From the NCBI RefSeq assembly GCF_010078235.1, contig NZ_JAABOS010000003.1, positions 62,001 through 126,000 on the forward strand: a DNA stretch of 64,000 nt. Reading direction: 5' to 3'. The notes below the pieces were generated by a model, which had not been told where the DNA came from, searched no databases, and worked only from the letters and a program-made list of their open reading frames with translations. Below are positions 1 through 8,551 of the stretch, in pieces. A program made the translations under genes and the position numbers. The stretch comes from Cognatundibacterium crateris (GTDB taxonomy: Bacteria > Pseudomonadota > Gammaproteobacteria > Burkholderiales > Burkholderiaceae_D). Positions within the stretch are counted from its first letter, which is position 1. Each line of letters starts with the position of its first letter.

Positions 1-243
1 GCCTACCGGGCGCACCAGGATAGGCTGCATCAGGCCCTGCGCCTTGATCGACGCGGCTAATTCTGCCAATGCACCTTCATCCATACGGGTACGTGGCTGA
101 TATTTACCAGCCTGCATTTGGCTGACAGGCAGGCTGCTGGGTGCGTCTGCGACATTCGGTACGGCTTCCGCGAAATCGCTGGCACCGCCTAATAATGCTT
201 CCAGGCCACGGCCCAGTCCTTTAGGTTTTTTCATTGCATTCAT
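1..243 (-). CDS. parB: Chromosome partition protein ParB, N-terminal part (cut by window edge)
   Basis: The visible 81 codons encode the start of a Spo0J/ParB protein, which binds parS sites and spreads on DNA using CTP. The N-terminal motif GLGRGLEALLG is the conserved ParA-contacting segment of chromosomal ParBs. The KYQPRTRMDE and IKAQGLMQPILVRPVG stretches match the start of the ParB nuclease-like CTPase domain. The start can be the ATG at 243 or the ATG at 234 (MKKPKGLG); the latter looks more like typical family members. It lies 3 bases behind parA, so the two are surely co-transcribed. Its targets, two perfect parS sites, lie at 3.8-3.9 kb. The CTPase, helix-turn-helix and dimer domains lie outside the window. 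Confidence 0.95.
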   Translation of the reverse strand, partial: MNAMKKPKGLGRGLEALLGGASDFAEAVPNVADAPSSLPVSQMQAGKYQPRTRMDEGALAELAASIKAQGLMQPILVRPVG

Positions 244-246
244 GGC

Positions 247-1023
247 TTACTTTTCTAATTGCTTGATTCTCTCGACCATCTCCGCGCCAAACGCGATATA
301 GGCTTGCGCCCCTTTGGAGGAAGGGTCAAACACCACACCGGGCATGCCATACGAAGGCGCCTCGGCCAGACGGACATTACGTGGAATAACGGTCTTGAAT
401 ACCTTGTCACCAAAGTGTTGTTCCAGCTGGTCAGATACTTGCTGCGACAAGGTCATGCGCGGGTCAAACATGACTCGTAACAAGCCCACGATTTTGAGGT
501 CGGGATTGAGATTGGCAGAGACTTTCTTGATGGTATTGGCGAGGTCAGACAGGCCTTCCAGTGCATAGTATTCGCACTGCATAGGGATGATCACACCGTG
601 CGCGGCACACAGGCCATTCAGGGTCAGCATGGACAGCGCAGGCGGGCAATCGATCAGCACGAAGTCGTATTCGGCACTGATCTGGGCAATCGCATCGCGC
701 AGGCGCTTGTCACGGTTTTCCAGCTCGACCATTTCCACTTCAGCACCGGCGAGTTCGCGGTTAGCTGGCAAGACGTCGAATTTTCCGGACTCTGAACGCT
801 GGCGCGCGGTCGCGATGTCGGACATTCCTAACAATACTTCATACACCGAAGCTGTCAGTTTTGCCTTGTTAATACCGGCACCCATGGTCGCATTACCCTG
901 AGGGTCGAGATCGACCAGCAGCACGCGCTGATCCAGTTTTGCCAGACCCGCAGCCAGATTGACGGTGGTAGTAGTTTTACCCACGCCACCTTTTTGATTC
1001 GCGACACAAAAGATTTTTGCCAT
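247..1023 (-). CDS. parA: Chromosome partition ATPase ParA (Soj)
   Basis: This is a small ParA/Soj-type ATPase that binds DNA non-specifically in its ATP form and moves ParB-parS complexes during chromosome segregation. The deviant Walker A motif KGGVGKTT is at residues 11-18 with both lysines, the A' motif VDLDPQGN at 37-44 and Walker B LIDCPP around 123-128. Its 258 residues, with no N-terminal DNA-binding domain, fit chromosomal (type Ib-like) ParA rather than plasmid SopA-type proteins. The ATG at 1023 is used. It follows rsmG and precedes parB in the conserved order mnmG-rsmG-parA-parB, which usually lies near the replication origin. Confidence 0.97.
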   Translation of the reverse strand: MAKIFCVANQKGGVGKTTTTVNLAAGLAKLDQRVLLVDLDPQGNATMGAGINKAKLTASVYEVLLGMSDIATARQRSESGKFDVLPANRELAGAEVEMVELENRDKRLRDAIAQISAEYDFVLIDCPPALSMLTLNGLCAAHGVIIPMQCEYYALEGLSDLANTIKKVSANLNPDLKIVGLLRVMFDPRMTLSQQVSDQLEQHFGDKVFKTVIPRNVRLAEAPSYGMPGVVFDPSSKGAQAYIAFGAEMVERIKQLEK

Positions 1024-1088
1024 AGAGGATTTCCGTGCGTTATTTGTGTGAGTGATTTACGTGAAATATTGCTGTTATCGCTGCTGCT

Positions 1089-1742
1089 TTAAGCCGGTTC
1101 AATACGCCGTACAAAGACCAGATGGCGCTCTGCATTCAGTCCCGGAACCTGCAGCGGCTGCAGGCCTGTGACGGCCCAGCCAGCTGGCAAACGTTCGATT
1201 TCCTGCGCTGGTGCGACACCTTTCATGGCGATAAATTGCCCACCTTCAGCCAGTAAATGACCTGACCAGTTGATGAAATTACAGAGTTCAGAAAACGCGC
1301 GCGAGGTGATCACATCAAATTTTTCTGTGACTTCCAGCTGCTCTACCCGGCCGGTAAAGACGGTGACATTGCTGAGTCCAAGTTCGGCTTTGGCCTGGCT
1401 CAGGAAGGCGGTTTTTTTGCTGACCGTGTCTATCATGGAGATACGTGTCTGGGGATAAGCAATCGCCAGCATCATGCCCGGCAAGCCACCACCGGCACCG
1501 ACGTCCAGTACATTGCGCGCCTCCGTGAATGCCGGTGCAGCCGACAGCGAATCGAGCAAATGCTGCTTCACCATTTCCTGCGGATCGCGGATCGCAGTCA
1601 GGTTGTACACCGCATTCCACTTAGACAGCAGGGCCAGATAAGCCAGCATCTGATCGATCTGGGCTTCACTCAGTGCCAGCCCCATTTCCTGCACACCAGC
1701 ACTTAAAGTAGCCTTGAGTGCCTTGGTATCCAATACTGCCAT
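1089..1742 (-). CDS. rsmG: 16S rRNA (guanine527-N7)-methyltransferase RsmG (GidB)
   Basis: RsmG methylates N7 of G527 in 16S rRNA using S-adenosylmethionine. The SAM-binding motif VLDVGAGGGLPG is at about residues 78-89. The upstream segment WNAVYNLTAIRDP is a family signature, as is the ITSRAFSEL segment. At 217 residues it has the usual length. Its ATG shares one base with the mnmG stop codon (TAATG arrangement), so translation is probably coupled. In other bacteria, loss of this gene gives low-level streptomycin resistance. Identification is secure. Confidence 0.97.
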   Translation of the reverse strand: MAVLDTKALKATLSAGVQEMGLALSEAQIDQMLAYLALLSKWNAVYNLTAIRDPQEMVKQHLLDSLSAAPAFTEARNVLDVGAGGGLPGMMLAIAYPQTRISMIDTVSKKTAFLSQAKAELGLSNVTVFTGRVEQLEVTEKFDVITSRAFSELCNFINWSGHLLAEGGQFIAMKGVAPAQEIERLPAGWAVTGLQPLQVPGLNAERHLVFVRRIEPA

Positions 1743-3709
1743 TACGCGTCTCCTGCGGCCGTTTGGACGCTTTCCTGAGCATGTTCCGCTGCGGGTACTG
1801 CTGCCATAAACTCTTTAAATCCTTTTTTCTTCAGATGCACCAGTAACAGCGAAATCGCAGCGGGTGTCACGCCGGAAATCCGGCCGCATTGCCCCAGCGT
1901 TTCAGGCTGATGCTTATTCAGCTTCTGCCGTACTTCTATCGACAGACCGCTGACCTCCATGTAGTCAAACGCCTTAGGCATTTTCAGGTTTTCATAGTGC
2001 GCATGACGCTCGACTTCTTTCGCCTGACGGTCGATATAACCCGCATACTTGACCTGGATTTCCACCTGCTCGCGTACCGCAGGATCGGCAATCGCCGGGC
2101 CAGCCAGGTCTTGCTGCTCGACGCCGCGCAAGCTCATCAGGCTCTCATAATTAACTTGCGGACGGCGCAATAAATCGGCCAGCGAGTATTCACGTTCCAG
2201 CGCTTTGCCCAACACGCGCTCTGCTTCAGCGGCTGCCAGGATACGCGGATTGACCCAGGTGGTACGCAGTCTTTCCATTTCACGTGCAACCTGTTCACGC
2301 TTGTTTTCAAACGCCTGCCACTGTGCGTCACTGACACAGCCAAGCTGACGCCCGATCTCGGTCAGCCGCATATCAGCATTATCTTCACGCAAACTAAGGC
2401 GGAATTCAGCACGGCTGGTGAACATGCGATACGGCTCCTGCACACCCTTGGTGATCAGATCATCGACCAGTACGCCCAGATAGGCTTCGTCACGGCGCGG
2501 CACCCAGGCTTCCCTGCCCTGAGTTTGCAAAGCGGCATTCAGACCAGCCAGCATACCTTGCGCTGCAGCCTCTTCATATCCGGTAGTGCCATTGATCTGA
2601 CCCGCAAAGAACAAGCCCTCAATTTGACGGGTTTCCAGCGAAGACTTCAAGCCACGTGGATCAAAGTAATCGTATTCAATCGCATAACCCGGACGCAGGA
2701 TGTAGGCATTTTCCATACCGCGCATAGAACGCACCAGATCCAGCTGCACATCGAAAGGCAGGCTGGTCGAGATACCGTTAGGATAAAACTCATTGGTGGT
2801 CAGGCCTTCCGGCTCCAGGAAAATCTGATGCGATTCCTTGCTGGCGAAGCGGTGTATCTTATCTTCGATAGACGGGCAGTAACGCGGACCGACGCCCTCG
2901 ATCACGCCGGTGTACATAGGGCTGCGGTCGAGTCCGGCACGGATGATGTCGTGAGTTTGTTCATTGGTGTGGGTGATCCAGCATGGCACCTGCTTAGGAT
3001 GCATGGCGGTTGTTCCCATGTAAGAAAATACCGGTACCGGATCCAGATCACCAGGCTGTTCCTGCATCACTGAGAAGTCGATACTGCGGCCATCGATGCG
3101 TGGCGGCGTGCCAGTTTTCAGACGCCCTTGCGGCAAAGCCAGCTCTTTCAGACGGGCTGACAGCGAAACTGCAGGCGGGTCACCGGCACGGCCAGCGGCG
3201 TAATTATTCAGCCCCACGTGGATCTTGCCGTCGAGGAAAGTCCCTGCAGTCAGCACCACGGCGCGGGCACGGAAGCGTATGCCTACCTGAGTTACCGCAC
3301 CAACGACGCGATTGCCTTCGACCAGCAAGTCATCCACCGCCTGCTGGAACAGCCACAGATTCGGCTGGTTCTCGAGACGGCTGCGTATCGCTTGCTTGTA
3401 TAAAATCCGGTCTGCCTGGGCGCGGGTTGCACGCACCGCTGGCCCCTTAGAGGAGTTCAGGATGCGGAACTGTATACCAGCCTCATCGGTTGCAATCGCC
3501 ATTGCACCACCCATGGCATCGACCTCTTTGACCAGATGCCCCTTGCCTATCCCGCCGATGGAAGGATTACAGGACATCTGACCCAGGGTCTCGATGTTGT
3601 GGGTCAATAACAGCGTGGACTGCCCCATACGCGCAGCGGCGAGGGCAGCTTCAGTGCCGGCATGACCACCGCCGACAACAATCACATCGAATTCTTTAGG
3701 ATAAAACAT
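1742..3709 (-). CDS. mnmG: tRNA uridine 5-carboxymethylaminomethyl modification enzyme MnmG (GidA)
   Basis: MnmG is the FAD-dependent partner of MnmE. Together they modify the wobble uridine (U34) of certain tRNAs. The N-terminal dinucleotide-binding motif [12 protein letters not shown] is at residues 11-22, followed by the family signatures [24 protein letters not shown] in the first 70 residues and [10 protein letters not shown] near residue 200. The C-terminal MnmE- and tRNA-binding region contains ALSREVRQKL-type residues ([18 protein letters not shown]). At 655 residues it exceeds the usual ~630 through an Ala/Glu-rich tail of about 20 residues. It heads the operon with rsmG, parA and parB. 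Its promoter must lie between 3710 and about 3800, right next to the parS palindromes. Confidence 0.98.
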   Translation of the reverse strand: MFYPKEFDVIVVGGGHAGTEAALAAARMGQSTLLLTHNIETLGQMSCNPSIGGIGKGHLVKEVDAMGGAMAIATDEAGIQFRILNSSKGPAVRATRAQADRILYKQAIRSRLENQPNLWLFQQAVDDLLVEGNRVVGAVTQVGIRFRARAVVLTAGTFLDGKIHVGLNNYAAGRAGDPPAVSLSARLKELALPQGRLKTGTPPRIDGRSIDFSVMQEQPGDLDPVPVFSYMGTTAMHPKQVPCWITHTNEQTHDIIRAGLDRSPMYTGVIEGVGPRYCPSIEDKIHRFASKESHQIFLEPEGLTTNEFYPNGISTSLPFDVQLDLVRSMRGMENAYILRPGYAIEYDYFDPRGLKSSLETRQIEGLFFAGQINGTTGYEEAAAQGMLAGLNAALQTQGREAWVPRRDEAYLGVLVDDLITKGVQEPYRMFTSRAEFRLSLREDNADMRLTEIGRQLGCVSDAQWQAFENKREQVAREMERLRTTWVNPRILAAAEAERVLGKALEREYSLADLLRRPQVNYESLMSLRGVEQQDLAGPAIADPAVREQVEIQVKYAGYIDRQAKEVERHAHYENLKMPKAFDYMEVSGLSIEVRQKLNKHQPETLGQCGRISGVTPAAISLLLVHLKKKGFKEFMAAVPAAEHAQESVQTAAGDA

Positions 3710-3798
3710 GGCTAGCTTCTGACAAACAAGGACACGGAGAGTCAGGATTATAGTTTGTTTTCGCGCAGCACCCTCACCTTCTGTGCCCCGGATAAAAA

Positions 3799-3834
3799 AT
3801 AAGCGCCATGTTTCACGTGAAACATGGCGCTTAT
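3799..3834 (-). terminator. Perfect 36-bp palindrome with T-run, overlapping parS1; probable terminator of the TSUP permease gene
   Basis: Positions 3799-3834 form a perfect palindrome whose outer arms contain AAGCGCCA and TGGCGCTT. Read on the minus strand, the arm is followed at once by TTTTTATC, so the RNA would form a long hairpin followed by a U-run. It lies about 100 bases beyond the stop codon of the minus-strand permease gene and before mnmG. The core of the palindrome is a complete parS site, so one sequence may serve both purposes. The termination role is inferred from shape alone. Confidence 0.6.
3809..3824. other. parS centromere site 1
   Basis: The 16-bp sequence TGTTTCACGTGAAACA is a perfect match to the conserved bacterial parS site bound by ParB/Spo0J. 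It is a palindrome centred at 3816/3817 and sits in the spacer between mnmG and the TSUP permease gene, 3.6 kb from parB. It is embedded in a longer perfect palindrome (3799-3834). Confidence 0.96.
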
Positions 3835-3907
3835 CTGAAGTGCAGAACTTTGAAAGTTTAGGTTTTACACAAAAATCTTGTAAAACAAAATAAAAATAAC
3901 TGACCTA

Positions 3908-3923
3908 TGTTTCACGTGAAACA
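3908..3923. other. parS centromere site 2
   Basis: This is a second perfect TGTTTCACGTGAAACA site. Its palindrome extends to 26 bp (3903-3928) and ends two bases before the stop codon of the TSUP permease gene. The two parS centres are 99 bp apart, close to a whole number of helical turns. No other exact parS is visible in the window. Confidence 0.96.
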
Positions 3924-3930
3924 TAGGTGA

Positions 3931-4692
3931 TCAGCGTAAAAATCCATCATAAGTTGTCTTGCATATCAACGCCACGACCACCACCAGAAACACCTTTCTG
4001 ACAAATCCGGCACCATGCCGTATCGCCATCTGGCTACCCAATACCGACCCGCCGATCTGGCATACCGCCATCAAACCACCGAGTAACCACAACACATGTC
4101 CGCTAAATCCAAACCAGGACAAGGCCGCCGCATTACATGCAACATTGAGCACTTTGGCCACCACCGATGCCCGCAGAAAATCGTAGCCAAAAAAACGTAC
4201 AAACAGGAACATAAAAAAGCTGCCGGTGCCAGGGCCAAAAAAGCCGTCATAAAAACCGATGCCAGCCGCCACCAGCATCGCCAGCCAAACTTCTTTGCTG
4301 CCGGAAAACAAGGGCTTATCCTGGGTGCCGAATTCTTTCTTCATAAAGGTATAGACCGCGACTGCTGCCAAAATAAAAGGCAGGGCCTTACGCAACTGAG
4401 TAGGCGGGATGTGGGTGACCAGATAGGCACCGAAAAAAGAAAAGGCAAAAGCAGTCAGTGCAGCCGGTACCAGCATGCCCCAACGCACACTGACTTTTTG
4501 CATATAGTTACGTGCAGCAACTGCCGTGCCCCAAATACTGGCCAGCTTATTGGTTCCTAGCAAAGTTGCCGGTGCTGTGCCTGGCATCATAGAAAATAAG
4601 GCCGGTACCTGAACCAAACCACCACCGCCGACGATCGCATCGACAAACCCGGCAAAAAATGCCGCCGCACTTAAGAACATCCAATCAAGCAT
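3931..4692 (-). CDS. TSUP (TauE/SafE, YfcA-like) family membrane permease
   Basis: This is a 253-residue, highly hydrophobic protein of the TauE/SafE (DUF81) transporter family, which exports or imports sulfur-containing organic acids and related anions across the inner membrane. The N-terminal FFAGFVDAIVGGGGLVQVPAL motif and the later repeat GIGFYDGFFGPGTGSFFMF are the two internal family repeats typical of YfcA. About eight membrane segments can be seen. It stands alone, with parS2 immediately behind its stop and a palindromic terminator after that. The substrate cannot be told from sequence. YfcA-like subfamily assignment is by the GFYDGFFGPGTG motif. Confidence 0.9.
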   Translation of the reverse strand: MLDWMFLSAAAFFAGFVDAIVGGGGLVQVPALFSMMPGTAPATLLGTNKLASIWGTAVAARNYMQKVSVRWGMLVPAALTAFAFSFFGAYLVTHIPPTQLRKALPFILAAVAVYTFMKKEFGTQDKPLFSGSKEVWLAMLVAAGIGFYDGFFGPGTGSFFMFLFVRFFGYDFLRASVVAKVLNVACNAAALSWFGFSGHVLWLLGGLMAVCQIGGSVLGSQMAIRHGAGFVRKVFLVVVVALICKTTYDGFLR

Positions 4693-4837
4693 GAAATTTA
4701 TTAACCTTCATCGAAAAGCTGCCAGTCTCTGGCAAGCTGGCAAACATACAGGCAAATTGCAAGACTGCCGAGTCTAACAAGCAATCTGCTTTTGATGTGA
4801 CACAGAGCTGACTAATTTGACCGTAACAGGAGTCGCT

Positions 4838-5995
4838 ATGCAAAATTTCCGTTTTCAGACAGTTCCGTTCATCATAAACGAAACCGGTGCGCTGGCCCGG
4901 CTAGGTGAATACATACAGCAAGAATTTCCGGCTTGCCGACGCCTGTTCATCGTGAGCGATGCCGGCTTAGTCAGCAGCGGTATCTTACAAGCTGGCCTGG
5001 ACAACCTGGATCAACTGGGACTGCAGTATCAGTTGTACGCAGGTGTGGTGCCTGATCCACCGGAAGCGGTAGTATTGCTTGCAGCACAACAAGCACGCGA
5101 ATTTGGCAGCGATCTGGTCATAGGCATGGGTGGTGGCAGTGCGATGGATGTGGCCAAGCTGATTGCCGTTTTATGCGGCAATGATCAGGCACTCAGCACC
5201 ATGTACGGCATCAATCAGATCCGTGGTCAGCGCCTGCCCTTGGTACAAATTCCGACCACCGCAGGTACTGGTTCTGAAGTCACCAATATCTCTATCGTGA
5301 CCACAGGCGAAACCACCAAGATGGGTGTAGTCGCACCGCAATTATTTGCTGACCTTGCGATACTTGATGCTAGTCTGACAACTGAATTACCGGTCGCTGG
5401 CACCGCTGCCACTGGCATTGATGCCATGGTGCATGCGATTGAAGCCTATACCACGCGTCATAAAAAAAACCCGGTATCGGATATGTTGGCGCGCCAGGCA
5501 CTGAAACTCCTGTTCAATCATATAGACCGTGCTTGCAGCCATGGCGCTGATCTGGCAGCGCGACAAGCGATGTTGCTGGGCGCAATGATGGCCGGACAGG
5601 CCTTTGCCAATGCGCCTTGTGCCGCGGTTCATGCGCTGGCCTACCCGATTGGCGGCCGCTTCCACGTACCGCATGGATTATCGAATTCACTGGTCTTGCC
5701 TGATGTCTTGCGCTTCAATCTGCCCGCCGCCGCGGAGCAGTATGCCGAGCTAGCCGAGATCCTGGCACCCGACGCGACAGGCAGTGCCGAAGCGCGCAGC
5801 AATGCCATGATCAATGCACTGGCCGATCTGGCGCTGCGCACCGGCATCCCGACCCGCTTGCGCCAGGTCGGCATCCGTGAAACAGACCTGGAGCAACTTG
5901 CCAGCGACGCGATGCAGCAGACCCGCCTGCTCGGCAATAATCCGCGGGAAGTCAGCTGGCAGGATGCATATGAGATTTATGCTGCGGTTTTGTAG
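4838..5995 (+). CDS. Iron-containing (group III) alcohol dehydrogenase
   Basis: This is a 385-residue NAD(P)-dependent alcohol dehydrogenase of the iron-activated family (FucO/AdhB/EutG type). The cofactor motif GMGGGSAMDVAK is near residue 95, followed by PTTAGTGSEVT near 140. The metal-ligand region includes DAMVHAIEAY near 195 and NAPCAAVHALAYPIG and HVPHGLSNS around 260-275. I chose the ATG at 4838 because AGGAG lies five bases before it; an upstream in-frame TTG at 4817 has no ribosome site. It is divergent from the TSUP permease and convergent with the DUF4287 gene. The natural substrate is unknown. Confidence 0.93.
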   Translation: MQNFRFQTVPFIINETGALARLGEYIQQEFPACRRLFIVSDAGLVSSGILQAGLDNLDQLGLQYQLYAGVVPDPPEAVVLLAAQQAREFGSDLVIGMGGGSAMDVAKLIAVLCGNDQALSTMYGINQIRGQRLPLVQIPTTAGTGSEVTNISIVTTGETTKMGVVAPQLFADLAILDASLTTELPVAGTAATGIDAMVHAIEAYTTRHKKNPVSDMLARQALKLLFNHIDRACSHGADLAARQAMLLGAMMAGQAFANAPCAAVHALAYPIGGRFHVPHGLSNSLVLPDVLRFNLPAAAEQYAELAEILAPDATGSAEARSNAMINALADLALRTGIPTRLRQVGIRETDLEQLASDAMQQTRLLGNNPREVSWQDAYEIYAAVL

Positions 5996-6021
5996 CGCGG
6001 CCCACTGTCAGAACGCAGCGT

Positions 6022-6049
6022 CTGTGGATGAAGGCCAGCTTATCCACAG
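6022..6049. other. Inverted pair of DnaA boxes
   Basis: TGTGGATGA (6023-6031) and TTATCCACA (6040-6048) face each other across 8 bases. The second is a perfect DnaA box and the first has one mismatch to its reverse complement. The outer 8 bp form an exact inverted repeat. The same geometry occurs in both oriC-like modules near 25 kb. Binding by DnaA is an inference. Confidence 0.6.
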
Positions 6050-6164
6050 GCAGAACTAAACAAAAACACTGGCGACAAGGTCTGCTGCGGGCAAAGCGGC
6101 AGCACATTCGCCATAGCAATGTTAAACAGCCTAAAACAGCCGCAGAGGCACTTTGGCTTAGATT

Positions 6165-6184
6165 GCCTCACCAAGTGAGGCTTT
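6165..6184 (+). terminator. Hairpin downstream of the alcohol dehydrogenase
   Basis: GCCTCAC (6165-6171) and GTGAGGC (6175-6181) form a 7-bp stem with a 3-base loop, followed only by TTTGC. It lies between the convergent alcohol dehydrogenase and DUF4287 genes. The weak T-run makes it a tentative terminator. Confidence 0.4.
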
Positions 6185-6256
6185 GCTGGGAAAGGCGCTC
6201 AAAAGCCCGTATAACAGCCCTGGCACGGACTGCTTATGCGGGCCTGACTGTTCAGG

Positions 6257-6481
6257 TCAGGATTTCTTCTGGGCCAGCACATAGGCCACAATCGCGTTTG
6301 CGTGCCCGTGTCCCATCTGATACTCGGTTTTCAGCACTTGTACCAGCTCCATATGCCTGAGCGGCATTCTGGCTTCGACCAGCGCGATCCAGTGAGCAAT
6401 CGGCTGGCCATACTTTTTTTCTATAGAAGGGAAATAGGAGGCAGGTCCCTGCACCTTCTCTGCCTTATCTGCTGCATTCAT
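6257..6481 (-). CDS. DUF4287 domain protein
   Basis: This small 74-residue cytoplasmic protein contains one DUF4287 domain: YFPSIEKKYGQPIAHWIALV, then LKTEYQMGHGHANAIVAYVL at the C-terminus. The function of this family is unknown. The gene begins 32 bases behind livM in the same direction, so it is probably the last gene of the ABC transporter operon. Its start codon is preceded by GGAGTGGTCG. The assignment to DUF4287 rests on recognising the GHGHANA segment and the IEKKYGxPIxHW pattern. Confidence 0.85.
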   Translation of the reverse strand: MNAADKAEKVQGPASYFPSIEKKYGQPIAHWIALVEARMPLRHMELVQVLKTEYQMGHGHANAIVAYVLAQKKS

Positions 6482-6513
6482 CGACCACTCCTGAGTGAGG
6501 CTGAAACCGAAGG

Positions 6514-7488
6514 TCAGGATTTTCTGACCGAAGTGCGTAGCAATGCGGCCAGCTCACCCACGATACCGCGCCGGAATAAGAGCACACAGATAATGAAGAT
6601 CAGACCGGTCACAATGGTGACTGAATCGCCGAGGCCACGGAACCAGTCGACCTGGGTCAGATCCGCCAGCGCATTGCCAAGATCACCGAGTTTATTTTCC
6701 AGCGCAATGATCAATATCGCACCGACCACAGGGCCAACCAGCGTGCCCATGCCGCCGACCAGCGTCATCAAGACGACCAGACCCGACATGGTCCAGTGCA
6801 CATCGGTCAAAGTTTCAAAGCCCAGTACCAGCGTCTTGGTCGCGCCCGCCAGACCAGCCAGCGCAGCCGACAGCACGAAAGCCAGCAGCTTGTATTTATC
6901 CACGTCGTAACCGAGTGACACCGCGCGTGCTTCGTTTTCTTTGACCGCTTTGAGTACAGTGCCAAACGGTGAATGAATAATGCGCACAATCAGCGCAAAG
7001 CCTGCGACACAAATCGCCAGCACCAGGTAATACAAATACAGATCAGAACTCAGATCAATCAGACCCAGCAATTTACCACGCGGCACACCTTGCAAACCAT
7101 CTTCACCACCGGTGAACTTCGCTTGTAAAAACACGAAGTACAACATCTGCGCCAAGGCCAGCGTGATCATCGTGAAATATATCCCCTGACGCCGTATCGC
7201 CAGCAAGCCCATCAGCCAGCCTATCAGCGCAGCAAAGGCCACACCCAGCAACAAGCCCAGCTCAGTCGGCAAACCGGCATCGCGCAAGGCCCAGCCAGCC
7301 ACATAACCGGCACCGCCGAAAAATGCCGCGTGTCCGAATGAATTCAGGCCGGTAAAACCGATCAGCAAGTTAAACGCGCAGGCAAACAAGCCGAAGCACA
7401 GTAACTTCATCAGGAACACCGGATACGCGAAAAACGGGATGATCAGCAAAGCCAGAAAAGCCAGGCCGTAAGCAATTTTTTTATTCAT
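6514..7488 (-). CDS. livM: Branched-chain amino-acid-type ABC transporter permease LivM
   Basis: This is a 324-residue inner-membrane permease of the LivM family, which forms the channel of a high-affinity importer together with LivH. Family landmarks include GLNSFGHAAFFGGAGYVAGW near residue 50, AIRRQGIYFTMITLALAQM near 100, GEDGLQGVP near 130 and AVKENEARAVSLGYDV near 185. The GGMGTLVGPVVGA segment near 250 contacts the ATPase. It is the penultimate gene of the operon livG-livF-binding protein-livH-livM-DUF4287. The substrate may be an amino acid, an amide, or an aromatic acid; the sequence does not decide. Confidence 0.94.
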   Translation of the reverse strand: MNKKIAYGLAFLALLIIPFFAYPVFLMKLLCFGLFACAFNLLIGFTGLNSFGHAAFFGGAGYVAGWALRDAGLPTELGLLLGVAFAALIGWLMGLLAIRRQGIYFTMITLALAQMLYFVFLQAKFTGGEDGLQGVPRGKLLGLIDLSSDLYLYYLVLAICVAGFALIVRIIHSPFGTVLKAVKENEARAVSLGYDVDKYKLLAFVLSAALAGLAGATKTLVLGFETLTDVHWTMSGLVVLMTLVGGMGTLVGPVVGAILIIALENKLGDLGNALADLTQVDWFRGLGDSVTIVTGLIFIICVLLFRRGIVGELAALLRTSVRKS

Positions 7489-7555
7489 AAGGTCACGCTC
7501 ATTTTTTCAGGCTATTGTCACTGTCGTCTATCAATCAGGTATTCAGTCAGCAGCT

Positions 7556-8437
7556 TCATTCTTTTCCGAACAAGCCGGCTGGCCGCAGCATGAGTACGAT
7601 CGCCATCACAATAAACACCACAGTGGCCGACAATTCCGGATAAAACACCCGCGTCAGTCCCTCGATCACGCCCAATCCCAGACCGGTCAGGATAGAGCCC
7701 AGTATCGATCCCATGCCACCGATCACAACCACCGCAAACACGGTGATGATCAGGTTGGAACCCATCAGCGGCGAGACCTGGATTACCGGTGCTGCCAGCA
7801 CACCGGCAAACGCGGCCAGTGCGACGCCGAAGCCATAGGTCAGCGTGACCATCAGCGGCACATTGATACCAAAGGCTTCGACCAATTTGGGATTTTCTGT
7901 ACCGGCGCGCAGATAGGCACCGAGCCGGGTTTTTTCAATCACAAACCAGGTCAGGAAACACACCAGCAGCGAAGCCACAACCACCCAGGCACGGTAATTA
8001 GGCAAAATCATGAAACCCAGATTCGTCGCGCCTGACAAGGCCTCAGGCACCGCATACGGCTGACCGGACACGCCATACACGGAGCGGAATATCCCCTCCA
8101 GCATCAGCGTCACGCCGAAGGTCAGCAACAAGCCATACAAGTGATCCAGCCGGTACAGCCAGCGCAACATGCTGCGCTCGATCACGATGCCGATGACACC
8201 CACCACCAGTGGCGCCAGGATCAGCATCATCCAGTAATTCAATCCCAGATATTCCAGCCCCATCCAGGCCAGAAAAGCGCCCATCATGTACATGGCGCCA
8301 TGCGCAAAATTAATCACATTCAGCAAACCGAAAATGACAGCTAATCCCAGCGATAACATCGCGTAAAACGAGCCATTCACCAGCCCTAACAACAGCTGGC
8401 TCATCATCGCCTGCAGCGGTATGCCCAAAATTTCCAT
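7556..8437 (-). CDS. livH: Branched-chain amino-acid-type ABC transporter permease LivH
   Basis: LivH-type permease with about eight membrane segments. Landmarks are NGSFYAMLSLGLAVIFGLLNVINFAHGA at the N-terminus, RAGTENPKLVEAFGINV in the middle, and FAVVVIGGMGSILGSILTGLGLGVIEG near the C-terminus. The open frame can be extended upstream to 8530 but those 31 extra residues are polar and unlike the family, so I use the ATG at 8437 (MEILGIP), giving 293 residues. It lies between the periplasmic binding protein gene and livM, within one minus-strand operon. Confidence 0.92.
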   Translation of the reverse strand: MEILGIPLQAMMSQLLLGLVNGSFYAMLSLGLAVIFGLLNVINFAHGAMYMMGAFLAWMGLEYLGLNYWMMLILAPLVVGVIGIVIERSMLRWLYRLDHLYGLLLTFGVTLMLEGIFRSVYGVSGQPYAVPEALSGATNLGFMILPNYRAWVVVASLLVCFLTWFVIEKTRLGAYLRAGTENPKLVEAFGINVPLMVTLTYGFGVALAAFAGVLAAPVIQVSPLMGSNLIITVFAVVVIGGMGSILGSILTGLGLGVIEGLTRVFYPELSATVVFIVMAIVLMLRPAGLFGKE

Positions 8438-8551
8438 AGCATGCTCAGAAAAATTCCCGTACGCGGGAAGGTTCAGATCCGACAGATCAGTACGGACCTG
8501 CCACCTCAGGATGACAGGCCCACTTACCACAGCACTCAGCTTAAGACTGGC

